In this document: in pieces, positions 26,952-35,444 of the stretch
Layout of the letters: each line of letters opens with the position of its first letter
Numbering within the stretch: the stretch's first letter is position 1
DNA from: Leptospira sp. WS4.C2
GTDB lineage: Bacteria; Spirochaetota; Leptospiria; Leptospirales; Leptospiraceae
DNA: 64,000 nt
Assembly (NCBI RefSeq): GCF_040833985.1
Contig: NZ_CP162139.1
Span: 372,001-436,000 of the forward strand
Reading direction: 5' to 3'
The notes under the pieces: model-generated
Told to the model about the DNA's origin: nothing
Databases searched by the model: none
The model's input: the letters and a program-made list of their open reading frames with translations, nothing else
Made by a program: the position numbers and the translations under genes

Positions 26952-27307
26952 AACTTTTGAGTCTCCGCTTTTTCAAATAGAATTTGGAATTCCCTCTCAA
27001 TTGGTAGTATCTGCATAATCCCAATATTGGCCCCGCCCGTATTTCCTAAAGGAACGCGGCCGATGAGAGAACCAATGCCTGCTACGACCAGTCGTACTAA
27101 CTGTCCGAAGATCTCGCGATTGTCTTTTTTACGGATCCCCACTTTTAACATCCACCAATGGTTGTATGTATGAGGAATCACAAACCTTTGGCCCAGGATA
27201 TGAGCCCGTTCGAGATGGAAAAACGATTCTGTATACTTCGATTCTTTGTATAGATTTTTTGCTTGATTCATTTCGAGTGAAAAAGCCTGTTTTAAAATGG
27301 GATGCAT
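26948..27307 (-). CDS. DUF3703-family protein
   Basis: A 119-residue soluble protein. The pattern [67 protein letters not shown] is the DUF3703 signature, with conserved H and GNTGGA. The family is often near metal or arsenic resistance genes, but no such gene is seen here. Stop codons overlap those of the plus-strand Omp85-like gene. Function unknown. Confidence 0.82.
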   Translation of the reverse strand: MHPILKQAFSLEMNQAKNLYKESKYTESFFHLERAHILGQRFVIPHTYNHWWMLKVGIRKKDNREIFGQLVRLVVAGIGSLIGRVPLGNTGGANIGIMQILPIEREFQILFEKAETQKF

Positions 27308-27379
27308 GTTGATCTTTCCTTGTTTGTATTGTAATGGTTAGGTTGTAAATTCGTTTCATAATTTTGAAAAATGAAATTA

Positions 27380-28222
27380 TTATTTTGAAGGTTTATTTTT
27401 AAACTTTAATGCATTTTTGTAATGTTCGTTTGCTTCTGTCAAATTCCCTCTTTCTGTTTCTAAATCTCCGAGGCTTTGATACACCGCACCTTTGTTTGGA
27501 AATTTTGATTCTAATAGATCCATATAAATCTTTTCGGAATCATAAAAGTTTTTAACCAATAAGAGTGCATTTGCCTTTAGGAACAAATTGTTTTGATCTG
27601 TTGGATCAATCTCTAATGCTCTATTGATATAATGAAGTGTACTTCCGTAGTGACCCAGTTTAAATTCGGTTTTTGCATTTGTAGTTAGCTTTGTTAAATT
27701 AGTTTCTTCCGATAAATCTTCTAGCAGAAATTGCGAGTAATCTCGTCCAGAAAGTCCTTGTAGAACATTGATCACAGTAGCTCTATCGTCTCTTTCTAAA
27801 TTATGTATGTATTTTTCTAAAATGGGAATGGCTCGTTTATCTTTGATTGTATCAAAAGCGAGCGCGGCACAATATTTTGCATGGTAATAATTGTCTTCCT
27901 TAATTGTCTTTAATAGATATTCCGTTACTTCTTCTGTTTCCATCCAACTAAGGGCTCTTATCACAGTAAAACGAACATGGTCACTACTTTCTTTCTTCAG
28001 TAAAGATGAAAGTGCAGGAATGTATTTAGGATCCTTCGATAATCCTAAACAGGTAATCCCCTCTACATTCGTTGGTTCTCTAAATCCATATTCACTTCCA
28101 TTGATCGCTAAATCTAAACATCTTTCTAAGTGATCACTGTTGTTTTCAAGAGCAAAGAGATTTGCGGAAATTAGAAAACTTGTTAGGAGGGCCAAAAAAA
28201 AATAACATCTGTTCATATTCAA
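27380..28222 (-). CDS. Secreted HEAT-repeat and TPR protein
   Basis: A 280-residue protein with a signal peptide (about 24 residues). The first half has PBS/HEAT-like helical repeats (for example DPKYIPALSSLLKKESSDHVRFTVIRALSWM, then YHAKYCAALAFDTIKDKRAIPILEKYI). The second half has TPR-like repeats (FKLGHYGSTLHYINRALEIDPTDQNNLFLKANALLLV, then LGDLETERGNLTEANEHYKNALKF). Such proteins act as interaction scaffolds in the periplasm. The partner is unknown. A second ATG at 28216 is possible. Confidence 0.78.
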   Translation of the reverse strand: MNMNRCYFFLALLTSFLISANLFALENNSDHLERCLDLAINGSEYGFREPTNVEGITCLGLSKDPKYIPALSSLLKKESSDHVRFTVIRALSWMETEEVTEYLLKTIKEDNYYHAKYCAALAFDTIKDKRAIPILEKYIHNLERDDRATVINVLQGLSGRDYSQFLLEDLSEETNLTKLTTNAKTEFKLGHYGSTLHYINRALEIDPTDQNNLFLKANALLLVKNFYDSEKIYMDLLESKFPNKGAVYQSLGDLETERGNLTEANEHYKNALKFKNKPSK

Positions 28223-28309
28223 AAAATAATCAAATAGATGGATTCAAACAAATATTTTTTTAATGGAGTCATGATTTTTATAAAAAATAATCCGAACGAT
28301 TCGTTCTAC

Positions 28310-29113
28310 TTAGAAAATTGTTTTTAAATATTCCTCAGGGCTTAGTCCAATGGTATTTTTAAAATCCTTTATAAAATGTGCCTGGTCGTAATATCCCAGT
28401 TCGAGGGCCATCTCAGCATAATGGATAGATTTTTCCTTTTCAATTCGTTCTGCTACTTCTTGGATTCGAAATCGTTGGATCACCCATTTGGGGCTGACAC
28501 CAACATACTCTCGAAACAGTCTTTGTAAACTACGAAGGTTAATCGAAAATAGTTTTGAAATTTGATCCACTGATTGGATACTTCTATCTTCTTTGATTTT
28601 ATCGATCACGGAATTGATTAAGGGAATTTTCGGATCGGATTCTGGAAGGATATTTTCTAACCAAGTTTCGATGATTTTGATTCGACTCTCTTCGTCTTCT
28701 TTTTGAAAGATTTCATTCTCAAGCGGAAGGATTTCCGACTTTGTAAGTTCAGAAATGGGAATCGTTTTGTTTGTGAGTGTAGATATATTTTTTTGAAAGA
28801 AGGGATAAAACCCTCCGGGCCGGAATTTGATTCCAAACACAGAACCTTTGCCTTCCAAAAGAATCGAAAACCTTCCTTTGGTGACTCCGAATATTTTGGA
28901 ATTTCCTTTTTCAAAGACAATGTGTATACTTGGATAGGGAAGAGTTTCTGCAAGATAAGGTTCCTTGCCTGTTAAATCCCAGCTAACAGTCCAAAAGTGT
29001 TCAATAAAAAAATCTAGTTTTGTATTGGCGAAAAACCGATTGTGTTTTGCTACCAAATTGGCTTTGGTTTGGCGTAAAACTCCTCTCGTAGGTTTTCCTT
29101 TTTCTTTCGCCAT
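28310..29113 (-). CDS. AraC-family transcriptional regulator
   Basis: A 267-residue regulator. The N-terminal half is the DUF6597-type ligand or sensing domain found in a subset of AraC proteins (FGIKFRPGGFYPFF). The C-terminal half is an AraC double helix-turn-helix: VDQISKLFSINLRSLQRLFREYVGVSPKWVIQRFRIQEVAERI, then YAEMALELGYYDQAHFIKDFKNTIGLSPEEYLK. Divergent from two SRPBCC genes, a common arrangement. A basic N-terminus replaces a signal peptide. Confidence 0.9.
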   Translation of the reverse strand: MAKEKGKPTRGVLRQTKANLVAKHNRFFANTKLDFFIEHFWTVSWDLTGKEPYLAETLPYPSIHIVFEKGNSKIFGVTKGRFSILLEGKGSVFGIKFRPGGFYPFFQKNISTLTNKTIPISELTKSEILPLENEIFQKEDEESRIKIIETWLENILPESDPKIPLINSVIDKIKEDRSIQSVDQISKLFSINLRSLQRLFREYVGVSPKWVIQRFRIQEVAERIEKEKSIHYAEMALELGYYDQAHFIKDFKNTIGLSPEEYLKTIF

Positions 29114-29191
29114 ACCACTTATTTATAGTTTTGTCGTGTTTTTACAATCCAAAACTTTGAATCCCTGGTATCTTATTTCTTGAGGTGACCA

Positions 29192-29644
29192 ATGAACACT
29201 GCAAATCAAATGAATCATAATTTAAGTTTAAGTCTTACGAAAACCATTCAATCAAATCCAGAACGTGTTTGGGAAATTCTTACGACACCCAAATACATCA
29301 AAGAGTATTTATACGGATCCGATGCCATTTCTGAATGGAAAGAAGGATCATCTCTTATTTTTAAAGGAGTTTGGGAAGGAACACCCTATGAAGAAAAAGG
29401 AACCATACTTTCCTTTTTGCCGCCCCATACATTCAAATATTCTTATTTTAGCGCTTTCTTTGGTTTACCTGATAGACCGGAAAATTATTCGATCATTGAA
29501 AACAAACTAACATTTGCAGACGGAGTTGTGAAAATCCACTTAACTCAAACTGGATTTACCGCAGAGGACAGACGGGATCATTCTGTTGAGAGTTGGAATC
29601 AATGTTTGGATATTATCAGAGGGATTGCAGAAAAGTTGGATTAG
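29192..29644 (+). CDS. SRPBCC/AHSA1-type protein
   Basis: A 150-residue protein with the SRPBCC (START-like) fold signature: IQSNPERVWEILTTPKYIKEYLYGSDAISEWKEGSSLIFKGVWEGTPYEEKGTILSFLPPHTFKYSYF. AHSA1-type proteins bind small hydrophobic ligands or act as co-chaperones; here the ligand is unknown. GAGGTGA lies just ahead of the ATG. It diverges from the AraC gene and precedes a second SRPBCC gene. Confidence 0.85.
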   Translation: MNTANQMNHNLSLSLTKTIQSNPERVWEILTTPKYIKEYLYGSDAISEWKEGSSLIFKGVWEGTPYEEKGTILSFLPPHTFKYSYFSAFFGLPDRPENYSIIENKLTFADGVVKIHLTQTGFTAEDRRDHSVESWNQCLDIIRGIAEKLD

Positions 29645-29709
29645 AATTTTGATTGGGGTGAATCGGAAAATGAATTGCAATAAACGTTGTTACCAGTAAA
29701 TTTTTCCGA

Positions 29710-30126
29710 ATGGACTCCAATCAAATCACCATTCAAACTATCATCAATGCTGACATCGAAAAGGTTTGGGATTACTATACCAACCCGAACCACATCATTC
29801 ACTGGAACTTTGCCTCTGATGATTGGCAATGTCCTTGGGCCAAAAATGATTTGCGAGTTGGCGGAAAATACAGTGCGAGAATGGAGGCCAAAGATGGAAG
29901 TTTTGGCTTTGAGTTTGAAGCCATCTATGACAAAATCATAGATCAAAAGTCATTTACCTATACGATGGAAGATGGTAGAAAAGCCTCCGTTGACTTAGAA
30001 ACTGCGGGAAACCAAACAACAGTGACTGTAAGTTTTGATCCAGAAAATCAAAACCCCGAAGAAATGCAAAGGGGTGGATGGCAAGCCATACTGGACAACT
30101 TTAAGAAATATGTGGACTCCCATTAG
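29710..30126 (+). CDS. SRPBCC-type protein
   Basis: A 138-residue protein: IIKADIEKVWDYYTNPNHIIHWNFASDDWQCPWAKNDLRVGGKYSARMEAKDGSFGFEFEAIYDKI-like pattern, which is a typical SRPBCC/AHSA1 signature. The end GGWQAILDNFKKYV is also conserved in this family. It probably forms an operon with the SRPBCC gene at 29192, with 65 bases between. Activity unknown. Confidence 0.87.
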   Translation: MDSNQITIQTIINADIEKVWDYYTNPNHIIHWNFASDDWQCPWAKNDLRVGGKYSARMEAKDGSFGFEFEAIYDKIIDQKSFTYTMEDGRKASVDLETAGNQTTVTVSFDPENQNPEEMQRGGWQAILDNFKKYVDSH

Positions 30127-30248
30127 AAACGGTTCTTTTATCTTCTGTTCTTGATTGCATTTTCAAATTGGGAAGGAAATGTCCATAACCGCTGTATCCG
30201 TAGATAAATTTTATTGATTCTTTAAATTTTCATCGTCTTTAAAACTGT

Positions 30249-32987
30249 ATGTCTTCCTGGAATGCGTTGATCAGAACATTCATTCGAGAATCTGCTCTTC
30301 TGATTTTTGTTTTCTTTCTTTATCTCGTTGCAGGAAAACTCAGCCTCAATCTGTCTTCCATAGATGGATACAGCACTCCTGTTTGGCCCCCCGCGGGCCT
30401 TGCATTGGGATTTGTTTTAATTTTTGGCAATCGTGTTTGGCCTGCTTTGTTTTTAGGTGCTTACTTTACGAACACAACCCATCTTCCTACATCGGAAACG
30501 TGGTTCCAATTTTTAATTTCCAATCCACAAAATATAACCATCTCCCTTGGGAATTCGACTTCTGCTCTATTGGGATCTTATCTTTTAAAAAGGTATTCGA
30601 GTCCTAATTTAAATATTTTCCAAGCAAACGAGATCTTAATCTTTTTTATTTTAGCAGGCCCGGTTACTGCATTTATGTCTTCTTTGATCGGAAGTTTGTC
30701 TTTATTTTATTTTAAGGTAATTTATTTCGAATTTCTTTTCCAAACTTGGACAACTTGGTGGATGGGTGATTCGATAGGTATTATTATTTTTACTCCACTG
30801 CTTATCTTAATTTGGAAGTGGTACAGAGGTGAGGAAAAACTTTTAAGATTAATTATTTTTGCTTCTGCTACAATGAGTACTTTTGCTTTTACCTTATCCA
30901 TTTTTTTCCTTACTAGGAATTGGGAAAAAGAATTTATTAAATATAGAATCAAATCAGATGGTCGAATTATTTCTACTGGAATAGAAAATCGAATATTTGA
31001 GAACCTAAGAGTAGTTAAAGGTCTTGGTTCATTTATAGCATTAACTGAAAAATTAAATCGTAGATACTTTGATGCATTTTCAAAGGGAATTATGGAAGAT
31101 TCAGATAGTGTAACAGCACTATCTTGGAATCCCTTGATTAGGCATTCATTACGTTCTAGAGCAGACGCGAACCTAAAAATAGATTATCCAGATTCTATTG
31201 GAATTTCCATTCAAAAAGATAAAAAAATACACCCTTCACCTGAATATGAAGAGTATGTTTATATTAAATATATTTACCCATACATTGAAAACAAACAAGC
31301 TCTCGGATTTAATTTATTGTCAGATTCAACACGAATGGAGGCACTTTTTCGTGCAACAGAAAGACAGGGAGTTGATATGACTGGCAGAATCAGTCTTGTA
31401 CAAAGCCAGGACAATAACTTAGGTTTTTTAGTACTTTATCCTGTTACTAGATGGAATGGAGAGTTTGGATTTGCCACTGCAGTGATTCGAATCGCTTCCA
31501 TTATTGAAAAGGCACTGATTGGAAATGACCAAAATCATTTATGTATAAAAATTGAAGAGGTGAATGAATCATCTAACTTAAGTTTATTCTCAAGGGAATG
31601 TTCCGATATGGAAGAAAAGATTTTTTCGGATTTTTATTATGAACATAAAATGACGATCGGTTCGCATGTTCTGAATATAAAAACAATTGCGACTAAAGAA
31701 TATTTTCAAATGAATCTGACAAATGCTTCTCGATTCTTATTAATCATATCTTCGCTTTTAACGGGCCTACTCGGAATATTGCTTCTTATCATTATGGGTA
31801 AAGAGAAGAGCATTCAAGATATTGTAGAAAAAAGGACTTTTGAACTGGAAAAAGCTAATCGAGTAAAATCGGAATTTTTAGCAAATATGAGTCATGAAAT
31901 CCGTACACCCATGAATGGCGTTTTGGGTATGTTGACTCTCTTGGAGCAAACAAATATAGATGCTGAACAAAAGGACTACTTAGAAAATGCGGAAAAATCA
32001 GTATTATCTCTTTTGACAATCATCAATGACATATTGGATGTTTCTAAGTTAGAGAATAAAAAATTAGAAGTTATATCAAAGCCAACAAATATAAATAAAC
32101 TATGTAAGGATATAACGCAGCTTTTTTTAGCGGATCTAAAGAAAAAGAATTTAGAACTTCATGTAAATATAACGGGTTTGGATACAAACTTGTTTGTTCT
32201 TGTCGATGAAAACCGTCTTCGCCAAATATTGATTAATCTAATCGCCAATGCCTTGAAATTTACAAATGTTGGGTCTGTCTATTTCGATGTAAATTTAAGC
32301 GAAGATCGAAACTATATAGTTTTTACAGTTAGAGACACTGGAATCGGCATTTCAGAAGAGAACCTATCAAAATTATTTAATCGCTTTGTTCAACTGGAAG
32401 ATTCGCGTACCAAAAAATTTGAGGGGTCTGGTCTCGGTCTCTATATTTCAAAACAACTTATCAGCTTGATGGGTGGCGAAATAAAAGTTCATAGTATTCT
32501 AAATGAAGGTTCGACCTTTCAATTTACCATTCCATTTCAAGAAACGGACCAAAGAGACTCACCGTTAAGTAACATCAATTCAAAGTTAAATGGCTCTGAT
32601 AAAAACTTGCATATTTTGATAGCAGAAGACAATTTATTAAATCAAAAATTTATATTAAAAATATTTCAAAAAGGAAAAATAAAGGTAAGTGTTGCATCCA
32701 ACGGTCTTGAAGTGATCCAGTTATTAGATAAATCATTAAGTCATTTGGAAGATCGCTTTGATATGATCTTAATGGACATTCAAATGCCTGTATTAGATGG
32801 AATGGAAGCAACAAAACTCATTAGAAAACGCAATGATTCGTATCGTGATATCCCGATCATAGCGATCACTGCAAATAGTATGGATTCTCAATTGAAGGAA
32901 TATTTGGAAAACGGAATGAATGATTATGTAAAAAAACCAATCATTCTTTCTGAGCTTCTCTCCACTATCTACAAAAATTTGATTTAA
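30249..32987 (+). CDS. Hybrid sensor histidine kinase with MASE1 and CHASE-like domains
   Basis: A 912-residue protein. The first ~310 residues hold about seven membrane helices with the MASE1 motif TPVWPPAGLALGFVLIFGNRVWPALFLGAYFTN. A periplasmic/CHASE-like segment (~320-500) is followed by another helix. Then come a DHp domain with ANMSHEIRTPMNG (His), an HATPase domain (LIANALKFT, DTGIGISEENL, GSGLGLYI), and a C-terminal receiver domain with LIAEDN, DMILMDIQMPVLD (phosphoacceptor Asp) and KKP. No output domain follows; it may relay to a separate regulator. Confidence 0.9.
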   Translation: MSSWNALIRTFIRESALLIFVFFLYLVAGKLSLNLSSIDGYSTPVWPPAGLALGFVLIFGNRVWPALFLGAYFTNTTHLPTSETWFQFLISNPQNITISLGNSTSALLGSYLLKRYSSPNLNIFQANEILIFFILAGPVTAFMSSLIGSLSLFYFKVIYFEFLFQTWTTWWMGDSIGIIIFTPLLILIWKWYRGEEKLLRLIIFASATMSTFAFTLSIFFLTRNWEKEFIKYRIKSDGRIISTGIENRIFENLRVVKGLGSFIALTEKLNRRYFDAFSKGIMEDSDSVTALSWNPLIRHSLRSRADANLKIDYPDSIGISIQKDKKIHPSPEYEEYVYIKYIYPYIENKQALGFNLLSDSTRMEALFRATERQGVDMTGRISLVQSQDNNLGFLVLYPVTRWNGEFGFATAVIRIASIIEKALIGNDQNHLCIKIEEVNESSNLSLFSRECSDMEEKIFSDFYYEHKMTIGSHVLNIKTIATKEYFQMNLTNASRFLLIISSLLTGLLGILLLIIMGKEKSIQDIVEKRTFELEKANRVKSEFLANMSHEIRTPMNGVLGMLTLLEQTNIDAEQKDYLENAEKSVLSLLTIINDILDVSKLENKKLEVISKPTNINKLCKDITQLFLADLKKKNLELHVNITGLDTNLFVLVDENRLRQILINLIANALKFTNVGSVYFDVNLSEDRNYIVFTVRDTGIGISEENLSKLFNRFVQLEDSRTKKFEGSGLGLYISKQLISLMGGEIKVHSILNEGSTFQFTIPFQETDQRDSPLSNINSKLNGSDKNLHILIAEDNLLNQKFILKIFQKGKIKVSVASNGLEVIQLLDKSLSHLEDRFDMILMDIQMPVLDGMEATKLIRKRNDSYRDIPIIAITANSMDSQLKEYLENGMNDYVKKPIILSELLSTIYKNLI

Positions 32988-32997
32988 CTAAATTCGT

Positions 32998-33423
32998 TTA
33001 TATTCCGCTCTGTACCAAATAAGCCAATAGAGAGATCAAAAGGCAAAGGGGAGAAAAAAGAATTGTATCCCAATAAGCAAACTCCTTGTTTTTGATCCGT
33101 TTGGTAAAACCGACATAGTTAAAATCACCAATGGCACGAATCCCAAAGATAACAATAGTAAACCAACATCCAATACTATAAACCTTGGAATCAAATAACA
33201 AAGGTACAAATCCTGTGAACGAAAAGTAAAAACCTGCGAGAAGGGTGAGAGCTAATCCAACTAGAAAACTTTCAATTCTCTTGGGATAAAATAGAAAACT
33301 TCCATCTTTATTTCGTGGGAGTGCGGATTCAAATCCCCAAAGAATGTTGAGGGACCAAAGAAAATGCAAAATGGCGAGAAGGAGAAAAATAACAGTCAAG
33401 GCCAATGTGTAAAAAAGTTCCAT
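32998..33423 (-). CDS. DUF3995 membrane protein
   Basis: A 141-residue protein with four membrane helices. The pattern HFLWSLNILWGFESALPRNKDGS...RAIGDFNYVGFTKRIKNKEFAYWDTILFSPLCLLISL matches DUF3995: early H..W..G, then the loop before the last helix with RxxGDF and F..WD. Function unknown. The gene is convergent with the hybrid kinase, ten bases beyond its stop. Confidence 0.78.
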   Translation of the reverse strand: MELFYTLALTVIFLLLAILHFLWSLNILWGFESALPRNKDGSFLFYPKRIESFLVGLALTLLAGFYFSFTGFVPLLFDSKVYSIGCWFTIVIFGIRAIGDFNYVGFTKRIKNKEFAYWDTILFSPLCLLISLLAYLVQSGI

Positions 33424-33467
33424 AAAGGAAATCTTTAGAAATTGGAATCAGAATGAATACTCATTAT

Positions 33468-34061
33468 TTAAAATGATAAATCATAAGAAATTAGAAACTT
33501 TTGTGCGTTTGAATTCTGCCCCATGGATATTGAATCTTTTTGGATATCGAATTGTAATCCCGATTGGTTAGTTCCTTTTTCCCAAGAGATTCCAAACCAG
33601 TAAGTGTATCCAAGTTGCATAATGTATTTTAAACCGAGTAACGTGAGTTTCAATTCATTGTTTTCGCGAATTTTATCTAAGTCTTTTTTTGAATCCAAAC
33701 TAAGTAATAATAAAAGTAAATTTTGATCTGAAAAAGTTGGTTGGCTAAGATAGGAAAACTGTAATAGTTTTTGCGATTCAGAAAATGTTTCTCTCTTCTG
33801 ATCTTCTTCATTGTGACCTCTATATTCTGATCTTGCAAGTAAGGTTGTAATTCCGGCGACAACATATCCCTTTCGGTAGGCCTTTGCATGAATCAGACCC
33901 CATCCTGGTAAAACTGCGCTTCTCCAAACTAAATCCCATCTCTGTCGATTCTCTATTTTTGAATCTTCTCGGTCCGAAGGTGATTCATTTTTTGAAGTAA
34001 CTTCCTCTGCGTGTGAAACTGTAAATGCAGTTAACAGTAGTAAGAATATAATTTTTTTCAT
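33468..34061 (-). CDS. DUF5683-like secreted/membrane protein
   Basis: A 197-residue protein with a signal peptide (ending SHA). The segment WRSAVLPGWGLIHAKAYRKGYVVAGITTLLA is the core of DUF5683-like proteins, in which a 'PGWGQ/L...KG' loop precedes a hydrophobic helix. The middle is a hydrophilic helical part (residues ~95-130). Function unknown. A leader of about 380 bases separates it from the divergent nrdB. Confidence 0.65.
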   Translation of the reverse strand: MKKIIFLLLLTAFTVSHAEEVTSKNESPSDREDSKIENRQRWDLVWRSAVLPGWGLIHAKAYRKGYVVAGITTLLARSEYRGHNEEDQKRETFSESQKLLQFSYLSQPTFSDQNLLLLLLSLDSKKDLDKIRENNELKLTLLGLKYIMQLGYTYWFGISWEKGTNQSGLQFDIQKDSISMGQNSNAQKFLISYDLSF

Positions 34062-34148
34062 AGTTGTTGTAAGATAGTTTTTGAAAGTTCCTATGAGACT
34101 GATACAGGAAATTTGATAATCAAGGGAATTTACGTTTTCTATTGTTAG

Positions 34149-34177
34149 CTCAAGGTTTCTCAGTTGAGAGTTTTTTT
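34149..34177 (+). terminator. Terminator-like hairpin before the riboswitch
   Basis: TCTCA-GT-TGAGA (34158-34169) is followed by GTTTTTTT. No plus-strand gene ends here, so it may protect nrdBA from antisense-side or upstream read-through. Weak stem. Confidence 0.35.
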
Positions 34178-34235
34178 GATTTTTCCTTGTTTTTATTCCA
34201 TTGACAAAATATGTCTCTTTGGATTTGTTTAGATT

Positions 34236-34350
34236 CTATTCCGGGAGGAATGAGGTGAAACTCCTCAACTGACGGCGCAACCGTAAATCCTTATTCAATT
34301 CAGATAAGGAAAGTCGGATCTTCCCACAGATGAATCGCCCGTAAACGATC
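34236..34350 (+). ncRNA. Cobalamin riboswitch controlling nrdBA
   Basis: The leader has the ordered conserved blocks of the AdoCbl riboswitch: GGGAGGAA, then GGTGAAACTCC, then AACTGACGGCGCAACCGTAA, and AAAGTCGGATCTTCCCAC (the B12-box-like AGUC-GGA). A TTGACA hexamer at 34201 may be the -35. Downstream, CCCGG/CCGGG and GGGA...ACAC/GTGTCCC pairings surround the nrdB ribosome site (GGAG at 34442-34445), which suggests translational or attenuation control. Riboswitches of this class on B12-independent ribonucleotide reductase genes are known when a B12-dependent enzyme is also encoded. Confidence 0.78.
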
Positions 34351-34453
34351 ATCCGTACCGAAAATTTTTTCAGGGCCCCGGACTATTGCTACCGGGATAC
34401 CCACACCTTTTCAAAAGATAAGATGTTGTGTCCCGACTAACGGAGATTTAGTC

Positions 34454-35425
34454 ATGGATTATCAATCAGAAGTATTACTCAGAGAAAACAAGGATCGTTT
34501 TGTGATCCTTCCCATAAAGTATCCTAACATCTGGGAAATGTATAAGAAACAACAAGCATCCTTTTGGACTGCAGAAGAAATTGATTTAAGTAGTGATTTG
34601 GATGATTGGAATTCACTCACAGACAAAGAACGATTTTTTTTAAGTAATATTTTAGCGTTTTTTGCTGCCAGTGATGGGATTGTGAATGAAAACTTGGCAG
34701 TCAATTTCATGAGAGAAGTGCAGCTTCCTGAAGTTAGGTGCTTTTATGGATTCCAAATTATGATGGAAAACATACACTCAGAAACTTATTCTCTTTTGAT
34801 TGATACCTACATCAAAGATCCAAAGGAAAAAAACAGATTATTTCATTCCATAGAAACAATTCCCGCAGTTCAAAAAAAATCCGAATGGGCATTACGTTGG
34901 ATCGGTGAAGGAAATTTTGCAGAACGTCTACTTGCATTTGCGGCTGTGGAAGGGATTTTTTTTAGCGGAAGTTTTTGTGCCATATTTTGGATGAAAAAAA
35001 GGGGCCTTCTTCCTGGTCTTAGTTTTTCCAATGAACTCATCAGTCGTGATGAAGCCTTACATTGTGAATTTGCTTGTATCCTCTTTAAAATGATCCAAAA
35101 CAAACCAAGTGCCGAACGTGTGTATGAAATTTTCACTGATGCTGTAAATATCGAGAAAGAATTTATCACCGAATCTTTGTCAGTGGATCTTATCGGTATG
35201 AATGCAAAACTGATGCAACAATACATTGAATTTGTCGCTGACCGTTGGCTCATCGAACTAGGTTTTGAGAAACTCTATTATTCCTCCAATCCATTTGATT
35301 TTATGGAAATGATTTCTTTACAAGGAAAAACAAACTTCTTTGAGAAACGGGTGGGTGACTACCAGAAGGCTGGTATTCTCAATTCGGAACAAAGTTTTAC
35401 TTTTTCCTTAAGTGAAGATTTTTAA
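34454..35425 (+). CDS. nrdB: Ribonucleotide reductase class Ia, beta subunit
   Basis: A 323-residue diiron-tyrosyl radical subunit. The ligand sequences are clear: ...DGIVNEN (Asp/Glu), [27 protein letters not shown] (E, H and the radical Tyr region), [11 protein letters not shown] (Glu), [14 protein letters not shown] (Glu, His). Many segments read like the eukaryotic R2 protein (for example [26 protein letters not shown]), so it is a eukaryote-like class Ia beta. The C-terminal FTFSLSEDF is the tail that docks into NrdA. It is 19 bases upstream of nrdA. A CGGAG ribosome site stands in the putative riboswitch expression platform. Confidence 0.95.
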   Translation: MDYQSEVLLRENKDRFVILPIKYPNIWEMYKKQQASFWTAEEIDLSSDLDDWNSLTDKERFFLSNILAFFAASDGIVNENLAVNFMREVQLPEVRCFYGFQIMMENIHSETYSLLIDTYIKDPKEKNRLFHSIETIPAVQKKSEWALRWIGEGNFAERLLAFAAVEGIFFSGSFCAIFWMKKRGLLPGLSFSNELISRDEALHCEFACILFKMIQNKPSAERVYEIFTDAVNIEKEFITESLSVDLIGMNAKLMQQYIEFVADRWLIELGFEKLYYSSNPFDFMEMISLQGKTNFFEKRVGDYQKAGILNSEQSFTFSLSEDF

Positions 35426-35444
35426 ATTCTAAAAAGGTAATTAT

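Noticed and set aside
34113..34123. TTGATAATCAA palindrome upstream of nrdB
   Set aside because: The spacer between half-sites is one base, not four, so it does not fit the FNR/CRP consensus.
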